From Jimgerdemannia flammicorona (Eukaryota; Mucoromycota; Endogonomycetes; Endogonales; Endogonaceae), in the NCBI GenBank assembly GCA_003990745.1, contig RBNI01004195.1, positions 1 to 14,504 of the forward strand: a stretch of DNA of 14,504 nt. The letters run 5' to 3'. The translations under genes and the position numbers were made by a program. Below are positions 7,699 to 14,504 of the stretch, in pieces. Positions within the stretch are counted from its first letter, which is position 1. Every line of letters begins with the position of its first letter. The notes below the pieces were generated by a model. The model saw only the letters and a list, made by a program, of their open reading frames with translations, searched no databases and had not been told where the DNA came from.

Positions 7699-8345
7699 GA
7701 GGAAGCACACAATGTTTGCAGTCCTCTGCCAGCAGCAAGGGGTAGCCCCAAGCTATCAGTGCCCGGGTCAGTAGGCAGGTCAGTGGAGGAAGCATACAAA
7801 ATTTACAACTCTCTGCCAGCAGCAAGGGGCAGCCCCAAGCCACAAGTGTCCCAGTCGGGGGGGTTGGCAGAGGGAGTATACAAAACTTGTGGCCCTCTGC
7901 CAGCAGCAAGGGGCAGCTCCAAGCTGTCAGCACCTGGGTCAGTGAGTGGGGTCAGTTGGTGGAATTAGTAGGCATGGGGTTGGTAGAGGGAGTGCGCAAA
8001 ATTTGTGGCCCTCTACTGGCAGCAAGGAGTAGCCCCAAGCCGCAAGTGTCTGGGATAGGCAGGGCAGGTGAAGAAAGTATGCAAAATTTGTAGCCCTCTA
8101 CCAGCAGCAAGGGGCAGCCCCAAGCTATCAGCATCCAGATCAGTAGGTATAGTCAGTCAGCAGAGTTGGTGGGCATGGGGTCAGCGAGAGAGCATGCAAA
8201 ATTTACAGCTCTCCACTAGCAGTAAGGGGCAGCCCCAAGCCACAAGTGTCCAGGACAGGTGGGGCAGGTAGAGAGAGCACACAAAATTTGCAGCCCTCTA
8301 CCAATAGCATAGAGGCAGCCCCAAGCTGCCAAGGAGTCCAGGGTA
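7699..8345 (+). repeat. Minisatellite with 200-bp higher-order period
   Basis: Seven related units start at 7699, 7786, 7870, 7986, 8070, 8186 and 8271. Each runs from a GAGGGAG-like start through CAAAATTTG, then CCAGCAGCAAGGGGCAGCCC, AAGC and a variable tail. Two types alternate: one continues CTATCAG or CTGTCAG, with a tail giving 116-bp units from the third copy on, and one continues CACAAGTGTC, with 84-85-bp units. Pairs therefore repeat every 200-201 bp. Short frames across the array are a by-product of the repeat; I see no evidence of a protein. Confidence 0.9.
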
Positions 8346-8445
8346 GAGGGTGCTTCTGGTGGTTGGAGGGTACTTCTGGTAGTCAGAAGGTACTTCTGGT
8401 GGTTAGAGGGTATTTCCAGCAGTCGGAGGGCATTTCCAGCAGTCG
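8346..8445 (+). repeat. Five tandem 20-bp units
   Basis: Five units of exactly 20 bp: GAGGGTGCTTCTGGTGGTTG and four variants, the last two having TTCCAGCAGTCG in place of TTCTGGTGGTTG. They follow directly after the larger minisatellite. Confidence 0.9.
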
Positions 8446-8619
8446 AAGTCCACTATAGATTTGGGCTCCATCACCAGTTCAGGTCCCACAGGCACCCTGG
8501 CCCTGTGCCACAGTGCTATACTGGCAGCACTGCAGAGTAGGGCCAAGGGGCTGGTAGGGCCCTGCATAATGGCTAAGCTAGTACTACAGAAGAGGTGCCC
8601 AGTCCAACCCCCAACATAA
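8446..8619. other. Unassigned GC-rich spacer
   Basis: Contains small inverted repeats such as GGCAC...GTGCC near 8490-8510, but nothing I can name. Confidence 0.4.
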
Positions 8620-8704
8620 GACTGCCCAACCTATACAAAATGACTGTCTAACCCTCATGAAAGACTGCCTATCCCTCACAAAAGATTGCCTAACCCTCAC
8701 AAAA
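8620..8704 (+). repeat. Four tandem 21-22-bp units
   Basis: Units start at 8620, 8642, 8663 and 8684; the consensus is GACTGCCTAACCCTCACAAAA. It lies just downstream of the stop of the convergent minus-strand pseudogene. The TAACCCT string is too interrupted to be telomeric. Confidence 0.8.
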
Positions 8705-9981
8705 ACTGCTCCACTCACTGGTCCCAGGCCTTGATGAGCCTATCATCTGTTGGGAGTGTGATGACTGTTGTGTCCAAGCTCTCCTCAAAGGTGATGGTAC
8801 CATAATGGTCATGTGGTTGAAAGAGGACAGCTGTGTTGGCCACAAATGGGACCCCAAAACTATAGGTGAGGTTATACCAGACTCTGCTACTATCCTCCCA
8901 GGTTGGGCCCTTCCTTTCCAAGATATAAAACATTATCAAGGTGATATTGTTGTCTGTGTGTGTGGGCAGAGAAAGGTTGTGTCTGACATATCCTGATGTG
9001 ATGCAAGCATACAGTTGGGTGAACCCTTGGCTCAGGACCTCATACTGCCAGGCTGTACTGGTGGATACCTGCTCTTAGTCCAGCCCCAGGAGCCCTGGCT
9101 TGGAAACCTGTCAAAACAGATGGCAACCAGTCAGTCCTTTTTGTATATAGGGCCTGGGCCGCAGAAACCCCCCAGGCTGCAGAAACCCTCTGAGCTGCAG
9201 CACCTCAAAAAAGCAGAGCTCCTCACCTCATACAGCATGCTAAATTGCACTAAGAATGTACATATAGCCACACTGAGATCACCACCAAGCTGGCCTGCCA
9301 TATACTCTACCAATCTGCTCAAAGAACCCTAGATCATAGCTGCCATCACCATATAGGCCATGTCATGCTCGCATATAGTTTGCTCTTCAATAGCACTTCT
9401 AAAGTTCTGGTAGGGGTACAGAATCTTGTACATTCCTGGATTTATATCAAAAAGAGTATATCAGTGAAGAGTGTAATTTATCTGAGGAGAAGTAAAAAAA
9501 AAGAGAGATGAGTATAGGGGATTTCAGAACTCCAGAACCCACTCTTTGCCAGTGTTGCAGTATACTCAATTCCCATCCAAACCCCCCCTCCTTGCTTTTT
9601 TTACCCTCTCTTTCCTGCCACCTGGTATTTGATACAATCCTCACAAATCTCGTTGATGTGACAGTGAAGCTCATCACCATAAAGATTCCTTACCACCATC
9701 ACAACCACCTCTCTGCATTCATTAATAAAGATATAGTTCTCTTTGTTATTGGTTACTCCTACTGGCCAATGAACTCCTTGGTTGAGAATGATTGACTCAG
9801 ATTCAAATATAGATCTCTAAGCCTTAATGATGATGCTAGTACTGCTCATACTGAACATCTTGCCCTCAAATTTCTCTATTTGATCAGATGCCGGACATAG
9901 TTGAACTTGGGTAACTTTGAACTCTTCTTTCCAATAGAACTGAGCCCTGATCTGAGGGACTGAGATAAGTGTGCAGATGGG

Positions 9982-10041
9982 TTGCATGCAGACAGGTTGC
10001 ATGTAGACAAGTTGTATGCAGGTAGATTGCATATAGGTGTG
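9982..10041 (+). repeat. Four tandem 15-bp units
   Basis: TTGCATGCAGACAGG, TTGCATGTAGACAAG, TTGTATGCAGGTAGA and TTGCATATAGGTGTG follow without gaps. They lie in the presumed intron between exons 2 and 3 of the minus-strand pseudogene. Related 15-mers recur at 10138-10167. Confidence 0.85.
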
Positions 10042-10137
10042 GGTGTTTTTTAGGGGGAGACTATGTAAAAAATGAAATTAAATAAAACATAAAGATGGGT
10101 ATTTCAGAAAAAGAGCATGAGTGAGTAAGTAAGTGAG

Positions 10138-10167
10138 CTGTATGCCGATGAGTTGCATACTGACGAG
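10138..10167 (+). repeat. Two further 15-bp units
   Basis: CTGTATGCCGATGAG and TTGCATACTGACGAG resemble the 9982-10041 units and lie about 100 bp away in the same presumed intron. Confidence 0.6.
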
Positions 10168-10800
10168 TTGTACAAGTTACACAAGATTGCTCATGAAGAC
10201 TTACTTCTATTCCTTTTGAGACCTCCACCATACAATGCATTGACTCAATAGCTCAGCCACTAAAGGCATGCCCTACAATGTCCTTCAACCTTTCTTCATT
10301 TTGACCAGATGTTGCAAATAAAGTTGGTAGATCTCACTGTAGAGCTGTGGACCCTAAGAAGAGCATGAGGTGAATCAGATTGTGCTGGGGGAATTTAAAC
10401 AAGTAAAAAGTAGTAGCAGAAAAGAGCAACCTACATCTACTACTGGCTGCTCCAAAAAGGCTACCACATACATAGCTGTGAGGTCTGTGAATTCTGAGAT
10501 CTGAAGGGCCACCATGAGTTGTTGCCAGAATTCACCCTCATCTCCACCATTGCTGTCACCATTGCCATTGCTATTGCTATTGCCACTGCCATCACCCTTT
10601 AGCTCTTGATGAGCAGCTTGTGTGCTGCCCATATGAGAAAGAATCTAACATTATCAGCAGAGAGTGCATTTCCACCTCAAATACTCCCTCTTTTGATGAT
10701 CATTGCAGGGTGAAAAATGAGTAGACTGGACCAATGTATGAATTAAGAGCTACTGTTTTGTTTGCTTATGATATAGCAGAAAAGAACAAAGAAAAGAGAG

Positions 10801-10890
10801 GGAACAAAGGAAAGGGTGATGTCACCAAAGTATGGTAGAAAAAAAAAAACAAGAGTGAAATGAACAAAAGAAAGAGTGATGTCACCAAAG
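10801..10890 (+). repeat. 30-bp direct repeat, 60-bp period
   Basis: The segments 10801-10830 and 10861-10890 match closely (GAACAAAGGAAAGGGTGATG and GAACAAAAGAAAGAGTGATG, each followed by TCACCAAAG). Each carries TGATGTCA, one base from the bZIP/CRE core TGACGTCA. They lie about 170-260 bp upstream of the ATG of the minus-strand pseudogene, so a promoter role is possible but unproven. Confidence 0.65.
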
Positions 10891-10894
10891 ATTT

Positions 10895-11100
10895 CAATTC
10901 AGATAGATTAATCTGGATGGATCAATCTGGATGGATCATCTGAATGGATCATCTAGATGGATCAATCCAGATAGATCATCTGGATGGATCAATCCAGATA
11001 GATCATCCAGATGGACTAATCCAGATGGATCAATCCAGATCAATCTGGATGGATCAATCTGGATCAATCTAGATCAATCCAGATCAGATCATGAGACCAA
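10895..11100 (+). repeat. Right subterminal array of ATCTGGAT/ATCCAGAT motifs
   Basis: Many copies of GATCAATCTGGATG-like and GATCAATCCAGATA-like units, spaced roughly 10-18 bp, occur in both orientations. The core ATCTGGAT is close to the left-end core ATCTGAAT. It lies just inside the right terminal repeat. Confidence 0.75.
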
Positions 11101-11167
11101 TCCGAGTTGATTTGAATCCATCACATGATAAATCTGAATCAAATCTCATCTGGATCAACTCCATTTG

Positions 11168-11179
11168 TTCAGAGTACTA
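11168..11179 (-). repeat. Right terminal inverted repeat
   Basis: Minus strand reads TAGTACTCTGAA, the counterpart of the left end. It lies about 75 bp before the start of the copy 1 repeat. Confidence 0.55.
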
Positions 11180-11252
11180 AATATATATCAACTACTTTTA
11201 CACTATTTTTTGGAAAAATATCTTAGAAATATATCCTTGAATCAGAGTTCTA
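11180..11252. other. Short AT-rich spacer between hAT end and copy 1
   Basis: About 70 bases, no gene. Confidence 0.4.
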
Positions 11253-12750
11253 CAGAGTGTACTAGACAGGGTAGCTCCAGTGTATTTGGTTGGTAGTATG
11301 TAGGGAGGAGGCAGAGAGTAGGATTGGAGATGCTGAGCACTTTATTGAGAGAAAGAGGGGTCAGCAACAGTAGAGGATGAGGCACAGTGTGGCCAGAGGG
11401 GAAGCAGATGAGCTTTACTGAAAAGGTCAAGTAGGGGGATATAGCAGCTGGACTGAATAGATGACTGCAGGGTGGTAAGGGGAAGGCTACTGCTGGGGGA
11501 CCAGGAGGAACTCTCTTGAGAGTGTTGGGGGTAGGACTGGTAGTGTAGTAGCTGGGAGTATAACTGCTGATAGAGTAGTGACTGATAATCTGAAAAAAAT
11601 CCAGATATAACTACTAATGGTGAGGCTGGAAATATGGGGCCCAGATGGTTGAGAGACCTGGTAAATGGTGTAACAGGCCTAGTGGTGGCCCCATTACTCA
11701 AAAAGTTGATCTTAGAGTTTGTGATTACTTTGTGCTTCCAGGGCTTGATAGTAATGGTAAAAATGATCTTGGGGTTAATTGCTAAGCAGATGGATAGTGT
11801 AGTATCTGTGAAGTTTCTGAGGGATTTGGAAGAAGTAGAGATAGGCTTTGAGAAGGCTGGGCTATTGGAGAGTATGCTGAAGGCTGGGCTGACTGTTGGA
11901 GAGGTATGTGTCTCAATGATATATTGCTTGAGATAAGACCCCATAGTGATGCAATTTCTTACTCATAGTGACTGCTGTAGAGATGAGGAGAAGAGTTGAG
12001 AAGGTCATGGCTGAGTATGGAGAGGTGGTCAATGTTGGGTTTTGGGTCTGAGAAGAGATCTCATTCAGGATCAGGAATGTTGATGTCCAGATTCAGTTGG
12101 CTGAGAGGGAGGCTACTGGGAAGACTTGTGATTGACTATTAGTGATAGTGTGGGGGGTCTTTATATATAAGATGGTGAGGGTGAAGGGGAATAAGAAGAA
12201 GAAAAAGAATTTGTTGGAGATACTGAAGGAGTTGAGTAGTATAGTAAAGTAGAGAGTGAAGGCTTAGAAGGTATATATAGAGTTGACACATTTGGAGATA
12301 GTGGATGGGAAGTATATCTATATTGATAAGGAGCTGTGAGAGAGGTCCCAAGGATATAAGAGGCAGAAAGAGTTACTGATAAGCCTAGAGGGGAAGGTAA
12401 AGAGAGATGCTAGTGGCATTGAGAATACTAGGGGAGTCAAAGTGAGTGTCTGGACTAGTGAAGGTGGAGAAAAGATAGAGAAGGGTCCAGAAGAGATCAA
12501 GAAGGTACCAAACAATAACCCATATGTAAATAGTATGTTTGAAGTCTAGGAGGACACTCCTTCTCTTATCAGAAGGGGTTCAGTCTCAAGGGACAGAGTG
12601 GCAGAGAATGTGTCTATGTGAGGAGCCCAGTAAGTGTACTTTGGAGTTCCTGAGATAGTGAAAGGAAGACAGGTAGTAGTGGCTGGTGAGGATGAACTGA
12701 TAGATATCTCTGAGGAGAAGTGAGATAAGACTGCAAGTGTAGGCAGACAT
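11253..12750 (+). pseudogene. Copy 1 of a tandem repeat-family gene, mutated beyond function
   Basis: It aligns collinearly with copy 2 (from 12849) at an offset of about 1596 bp, growing to about 1633 bp through small indels. In the copy 2 reading frame it has in-frame stops at 11934, 12049, 12133, 12250, 12265, 12337, 12547, 12619, 12631 and 12721. Seven of the ten stand where copy 2 has a Trp codon; others replace Arg, Cys and Gln. Protein-level similarity persists between the stops, for example APLLKK, IRRG, FGVP and SVG. Where copy 2 has CG, copy 1 usually has TG or CA, the footprint of cytosine deamination or RIP. The equivalent of the copy 2 ATG is AAG. A small deletion near 11950 shifts the register. 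Confidence 0.8.
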
Positions 12751-12928
12751 CTTTCTCCGGTAACATTCAGGTTACACAACCTTTTGGCAACACTTTCGAC
12801 ACAGTTTCTGGAGACAAGCTACTAGTATTATGGCAACCAACATGCACTCAGAGGTGCGTACTGGGCAAGGTGGCCCTGGTGCGTTCGAATGGTAGCAAGT
12901 AGGGAGAGGCCCTGGTCTGGGGGGCAGT
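12751..12928 (+). other. Upstream region of copy 2
   Basis: Homology to copy 1 runs in from 12849. The first hundred bases (12751-12848) match nothing I see upstream, yet contain CG dinucleotides absent from copy 1, so the younger insertion probably starts near 12751. A TAG at 12893-12895 closes the reading frame upstream of the ATG at 12929. Confidence 0.5.
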
Positions 12929-14504
12929 ATGAGGGGTCTGCTGACGGGAGGATGTAGTGGCGGAGGGGGTGGAACAGGAGGTCAAGGATCTGGCAGGGTG
13001 AGCTTCGCAGAGAAGGTGAAGGGGGGTCAGCAAGGAGCGGGTCTGGAGAGCTGGCTGAGGGGAGGGAAGGTCCTGGGGAAGGCTACAGGACAGCAGCCTC
13101 ATGGGGGTGCCTCTCTGGAGGGCCTTAGGGGTGGAGCTGGGGGGGTAGCGGCTAGGGCGGGGACTGCTGATGGGGGTGTGACAGGCAATCTGGAAAAAAA
13201 TCTAGATGGGACTGCTGATGGTGTACCGAGCAGTGGGAAGGACGCGAGGGCCGGGGACCTGGCGGATGGTGTAATGGGGCTGGCCATGGCTCCGTTGCTC
13301 AAAAAGTCGATCTCAGAATTTGCAGTCACGATGTGTTTCCGGGGCTTGGCAGTGATGGCAAAAATGGTTCTGGGGCTGATCGTGAAGCAGATGAACGGTG
13401 TGGCGTCCATTAAGTTCCTGAAGGGCCTGGAAGGGGTAGAGGTGGGATTTGAAGAGGCTGGGCCACTGGAGGAGGCTTTGAAGGTAGGGTTGACAGTGGG
13501 TGAGGTGTGCGTACCGATGGTGAGATGTCTGCGGTGGGACCCGAGAGTGGTGCAACTTCTGGTGAAAGGAGTACCCACAGTTACTGCTGTAGAAACGAGG
13601 AAGAGAGTTGAGGAGTTCATGGCGGAGTTTGGCGAGGTAGTTGATATTGGGTTCAGAGTGTGGGAAGGAACCTCCCTCCGGACAGGGGACGTGGACGTCA
13701 GGATTCGGTTGGCTGGGTGGGAGGCGACTGGGAAGGCTCAGGACTGGCCTTCAGTGATGATGTGGGGAGCTATCTTGTGCAAGGTGATGAGAGTGAAGGG
13801 GAGCGAGGAGGAGGAGGAGGATTTGCTAGAAGCACTGGAGGAGTTGAGTGGAGCAGTGGAGAGGAGGGCGAGGTCATGGGAGGCATTCGAGGTGGCGACG
13901 CATCTTGAGGTGGTTGGAGGAAAGCGAGTCCGCATCAACAAGGAAGTGTGGAAGAGGTCTCAAGGGCGTAGGAGGCAGAAGGAATTGTTGGCAAAAATGG
14001 GAGCAGAGGTGATGAGGAAGCCAAGTGATGAGGCGACTGCTGGAGGGACTGCGGAGAGTGTCTGGGCTGCAGATAGTGGGAGGGGTGAGGAGGGAGGGCA
14101 GGTGGAGGCCGAGAAGGGGCCGAGCAAGGATCCTTATGCGGATGGCACATTGGAGGTTTGGGAGGAGACCTGGGCGAACTCACCTTCACCCTCTCCCCTT
14201 ATCAGAAGGGGTCCGGCGGTGAGAGGTAGGGCAGGGGAAGATGTGCCAATGTGCAGAGCTCAACAAGTGCGCTTTGGAGTACCAAATGTGGAGAAGGGGG
14301 GATTAGTGGAGGCGACTGGGGAAGAGGAATTGGTAGATGTCCCGGAGGAGGGATGGAATGAGTCGGCGAGTGTAGGGGCTGATACTACGATGTTGGATGG
14401 AGGGCGACCAGCCACCCCAGGAGGGAAGGTGGTGGGGAACCTGCTCTGGATATGCCAGATGATGAATAACTTGGTGGCGGAAGAGCTGGGGGAAGTAGAC
14501 CTCC
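12929..14504 (+). CDS. Copy 2: long open frame, possible retroelement ORF1-like protein, partial at right edge
   Basis: This frame is open from 12896 and has its first ATG at 12929 (A at -3). It runs 525 codons to the window end without a stop. The N-terminus is Gly-rich with GRVSFAEKVKGG, which recalls the start of fungal LINE ORF1 proteins. Residues about 110-200 are hydrophobic and helical (MAPLLKKSISEFAVTMCFRG). Around 205-290, LRWDPRVVQLLVKGVPT, then VEEFMAEFGEVVDIGFRVW and DVDVRIRLAGWEA, is like the W...KGVPT segment that precedes an RRM-like fold in such proteins. An acidic run (from 293) and basic stretch (KRSQGRRRQKE) follow. I see no CCHC knuckle so far. Conservation with the stop-ridden copy 1 in this frame supports it being the coding one. 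Identity as non-LTR ORF1 is a guess. Confidence 0.6.
   Translation, partial: MRGLLTGGCSGGGGGTGGQGSGRVSFAEKVKGGQQGAGLESWLRGGKVLGKATGQQPHGGASLEGLRGGAGGVAARAGTADGGVTGNLEKNLDGTADGVPSSGKDARAGDLADGVMGLAMAPLLKKSISEFAVTMCFRGLAVMAKMVLGLIVKQMNGVASIKFLKGLEGVEVGFEEAGPLEEALKVGLTVGEVCVPMVRCLRWDPRVVQLLVKGVPTVTAVETRKRVEEFMAEFGEVVDIGFRVWEGTSLRTGDVDVRIRLAGWEATGKAQDWPSVMMWGAILCKVMRVKGSEEEEEDLLEALEELSGAVERRARSWEAFEVATHLEVVGGKRVRINKEVWKRSQGRRRQKELLAKMGAEVMRKPSDEATAGGTAESVWAADSGRGEEGGQVEAEKGPSKDPYADGTLEVWEETWANSPSPSPLIRRGPAVRGRAGEDVPMCRAQQVRFGVPNVEKGGLVEATGEEELVDVPEEGWNESASVGADTTMLDGGRPATPGGKVVGNLLWICQMMNNLVAEELGEVDL

Larger units (their letters stand above)
8715..10632 (-). pseudogene. Unidentified multi-exon gene, inactivated, convergent with the transposase
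   Basis: I do not recognise the family. Minus-strand pieces are: exon 1 from ATG 10632 (a Gly/Ser/Asn run, then EFWQQLMVALQISEFTDLTA and MYVVAFLEQ); exon 2 about 10353-10194 (PQLYSEIYQLYLQHLVK, DIVGHAFSG, ESMHCMVEVSKGIE) ending at GTAAGT; exon 3 about 9962-9613 (IRAQFYWKEEFKVTQVQLCP, GVHWPVGVTNNKENYIF, CREVVVMVVRNLYGDELHCH, CEDCIKYQ); exon 4 about 9480-9233 (GMYKILYPYQNFRSAIEEQ, RLVEYMAGQLGGDLSVA); last exon about 9060-8715 (EVLSQGFTQLYACITSGYV, WYNLTYSFGVPF, stop 8715-8717). Acceptors such as TTATCTCAG and TTCTCCTCAG fit. Exon 2 has a frameshift and a TGA, exons 3 and 4 each a TAG. It could be a captured host gene or an element-specific second gene. Exon limits are approximate. Confidence 0.5.
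4498..11179 (+). mobile_element. hAT-type DNA transposon, about 6.7 kb, decayed, with a second convergent gene
   Basis: The unit is bounded by inverted copies of TAGTGCTCCGAA (4498-4509) and TAGTACTCTGAA (11179-11168, read on minus), which differ only by G/A and C/T. Internal to each end, a CACATGATGG / CATGTGATGG block and a cluster of ATCTGAAT / ATCTGGAT motifs follow. Inside lie a plus-strand hAT transposase pseudogene (4935-7524), minisatellites (7699-8704) and a minus-strand multi-exon pseudogene (10632-8715). The flanking 8-mers (CTGATACC left, AATATATA right) do not match as a target site duplication, so the boundaries or single-element status are not proven. The size is large for a hAT element. 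Confidence 0.6.

Noticed and set aside
7457..8458. Several frames across the minisatellite on both strands
   Set aside because: Repetitive peptides arise from the tandem units; no start context, domain or conservation.
8641..8704. TAACCCT strings as an internal telomere-like tract
   Set aside because: The unit is 21 bp with CTCACAAAAGA between occurrences, not a hexamer array.
11342..11944. Minus-strand 200-codon frame
   Set aside because: It lies antisense to copy 1, whose plus-strand frame is conserved at protein level with copy 2; composition is low-complexity Ser/Pro/Leu from the reverse strand.
13099..13620. Minus-strand 173-codon frame and the other short frames in 12848-14222
   Set aside because: They overlap the long plus-strand frame of copy 2, which is the frame supported by the copy 1 comparison.

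Overview
This window reads as a transposon graveyard from a filamentous fungus. The evidence is a Ty3/gypsy-type LTR element, short introns (about 86-116 nt) with GT...AG borders inside a decayed hAT transposase, and a strong C-to-T/G-to-A mutation footprint (Trp codons turned into stops, CG turned into TG/CA) like RIP or methylation-linked deamination in Ascomycota. A finer placement, such as a repeat-rich Pezizomycete, would be a guess. I see no host housekeeping gene and no rRNA or tRNA gene.

Layout. (1) 1-3082, minus strand: the 5' part of an LTR retrotransposon. It has an LTR (2617-3082), a leader, gag (split by one in-frame TAA), a CCHC zinc knuckle, a retropepsin-like protease in the -1 frame, and, after one in-frame TAG, a dUTPase domain with all five trimeric-dUTPase motifs that runs off the left edge. 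RT, RNase H and integrase would lie outside. (2) 3083-3450: an AT-rich array of about 69-bp repeats abutting the LTR. (3) 3451-4490: very AT-rich DNA holding what looks like a heavily mutated Copia-type gag remnant. (4) 4498-11179: a probable 6.7-kb hAT-type DNA transposon with short imperfect terminal inverted repeats and motif-rich subterminal arrays. It carries a decayed, multi-intron transposase pseudogene (4935-7524, plus), a block of minisatellites (7699-8704) and a second, convergent, intron-bearing pseudogene of unknown family (10632-8715, minus). (5) 11253-14504: two tandem copies of one repeat family. Copy 1 (11253-about 12750) is mutated and carries ten in-frame stops. Copy 2 (from about 12751) is GC-rich and keeps one open frame of more than 525 codons to the right edge. 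Its product weakly resembles ORF1 proteins of fungal non-LTR retroelements.

The parts do not form one pathway. They record successive insertions of different age: the LTR element and copy 2 look young, while the hAT element, copy 1 and the Copia remnant are old. The most notable items are the dUTPase-bearing retroelement with its protease/TAG/dUTPase arrangement, the two-gene hAT-like element, the 200-bp higher-order minisatellite, and the side-by-side mutated and unmutated copies.
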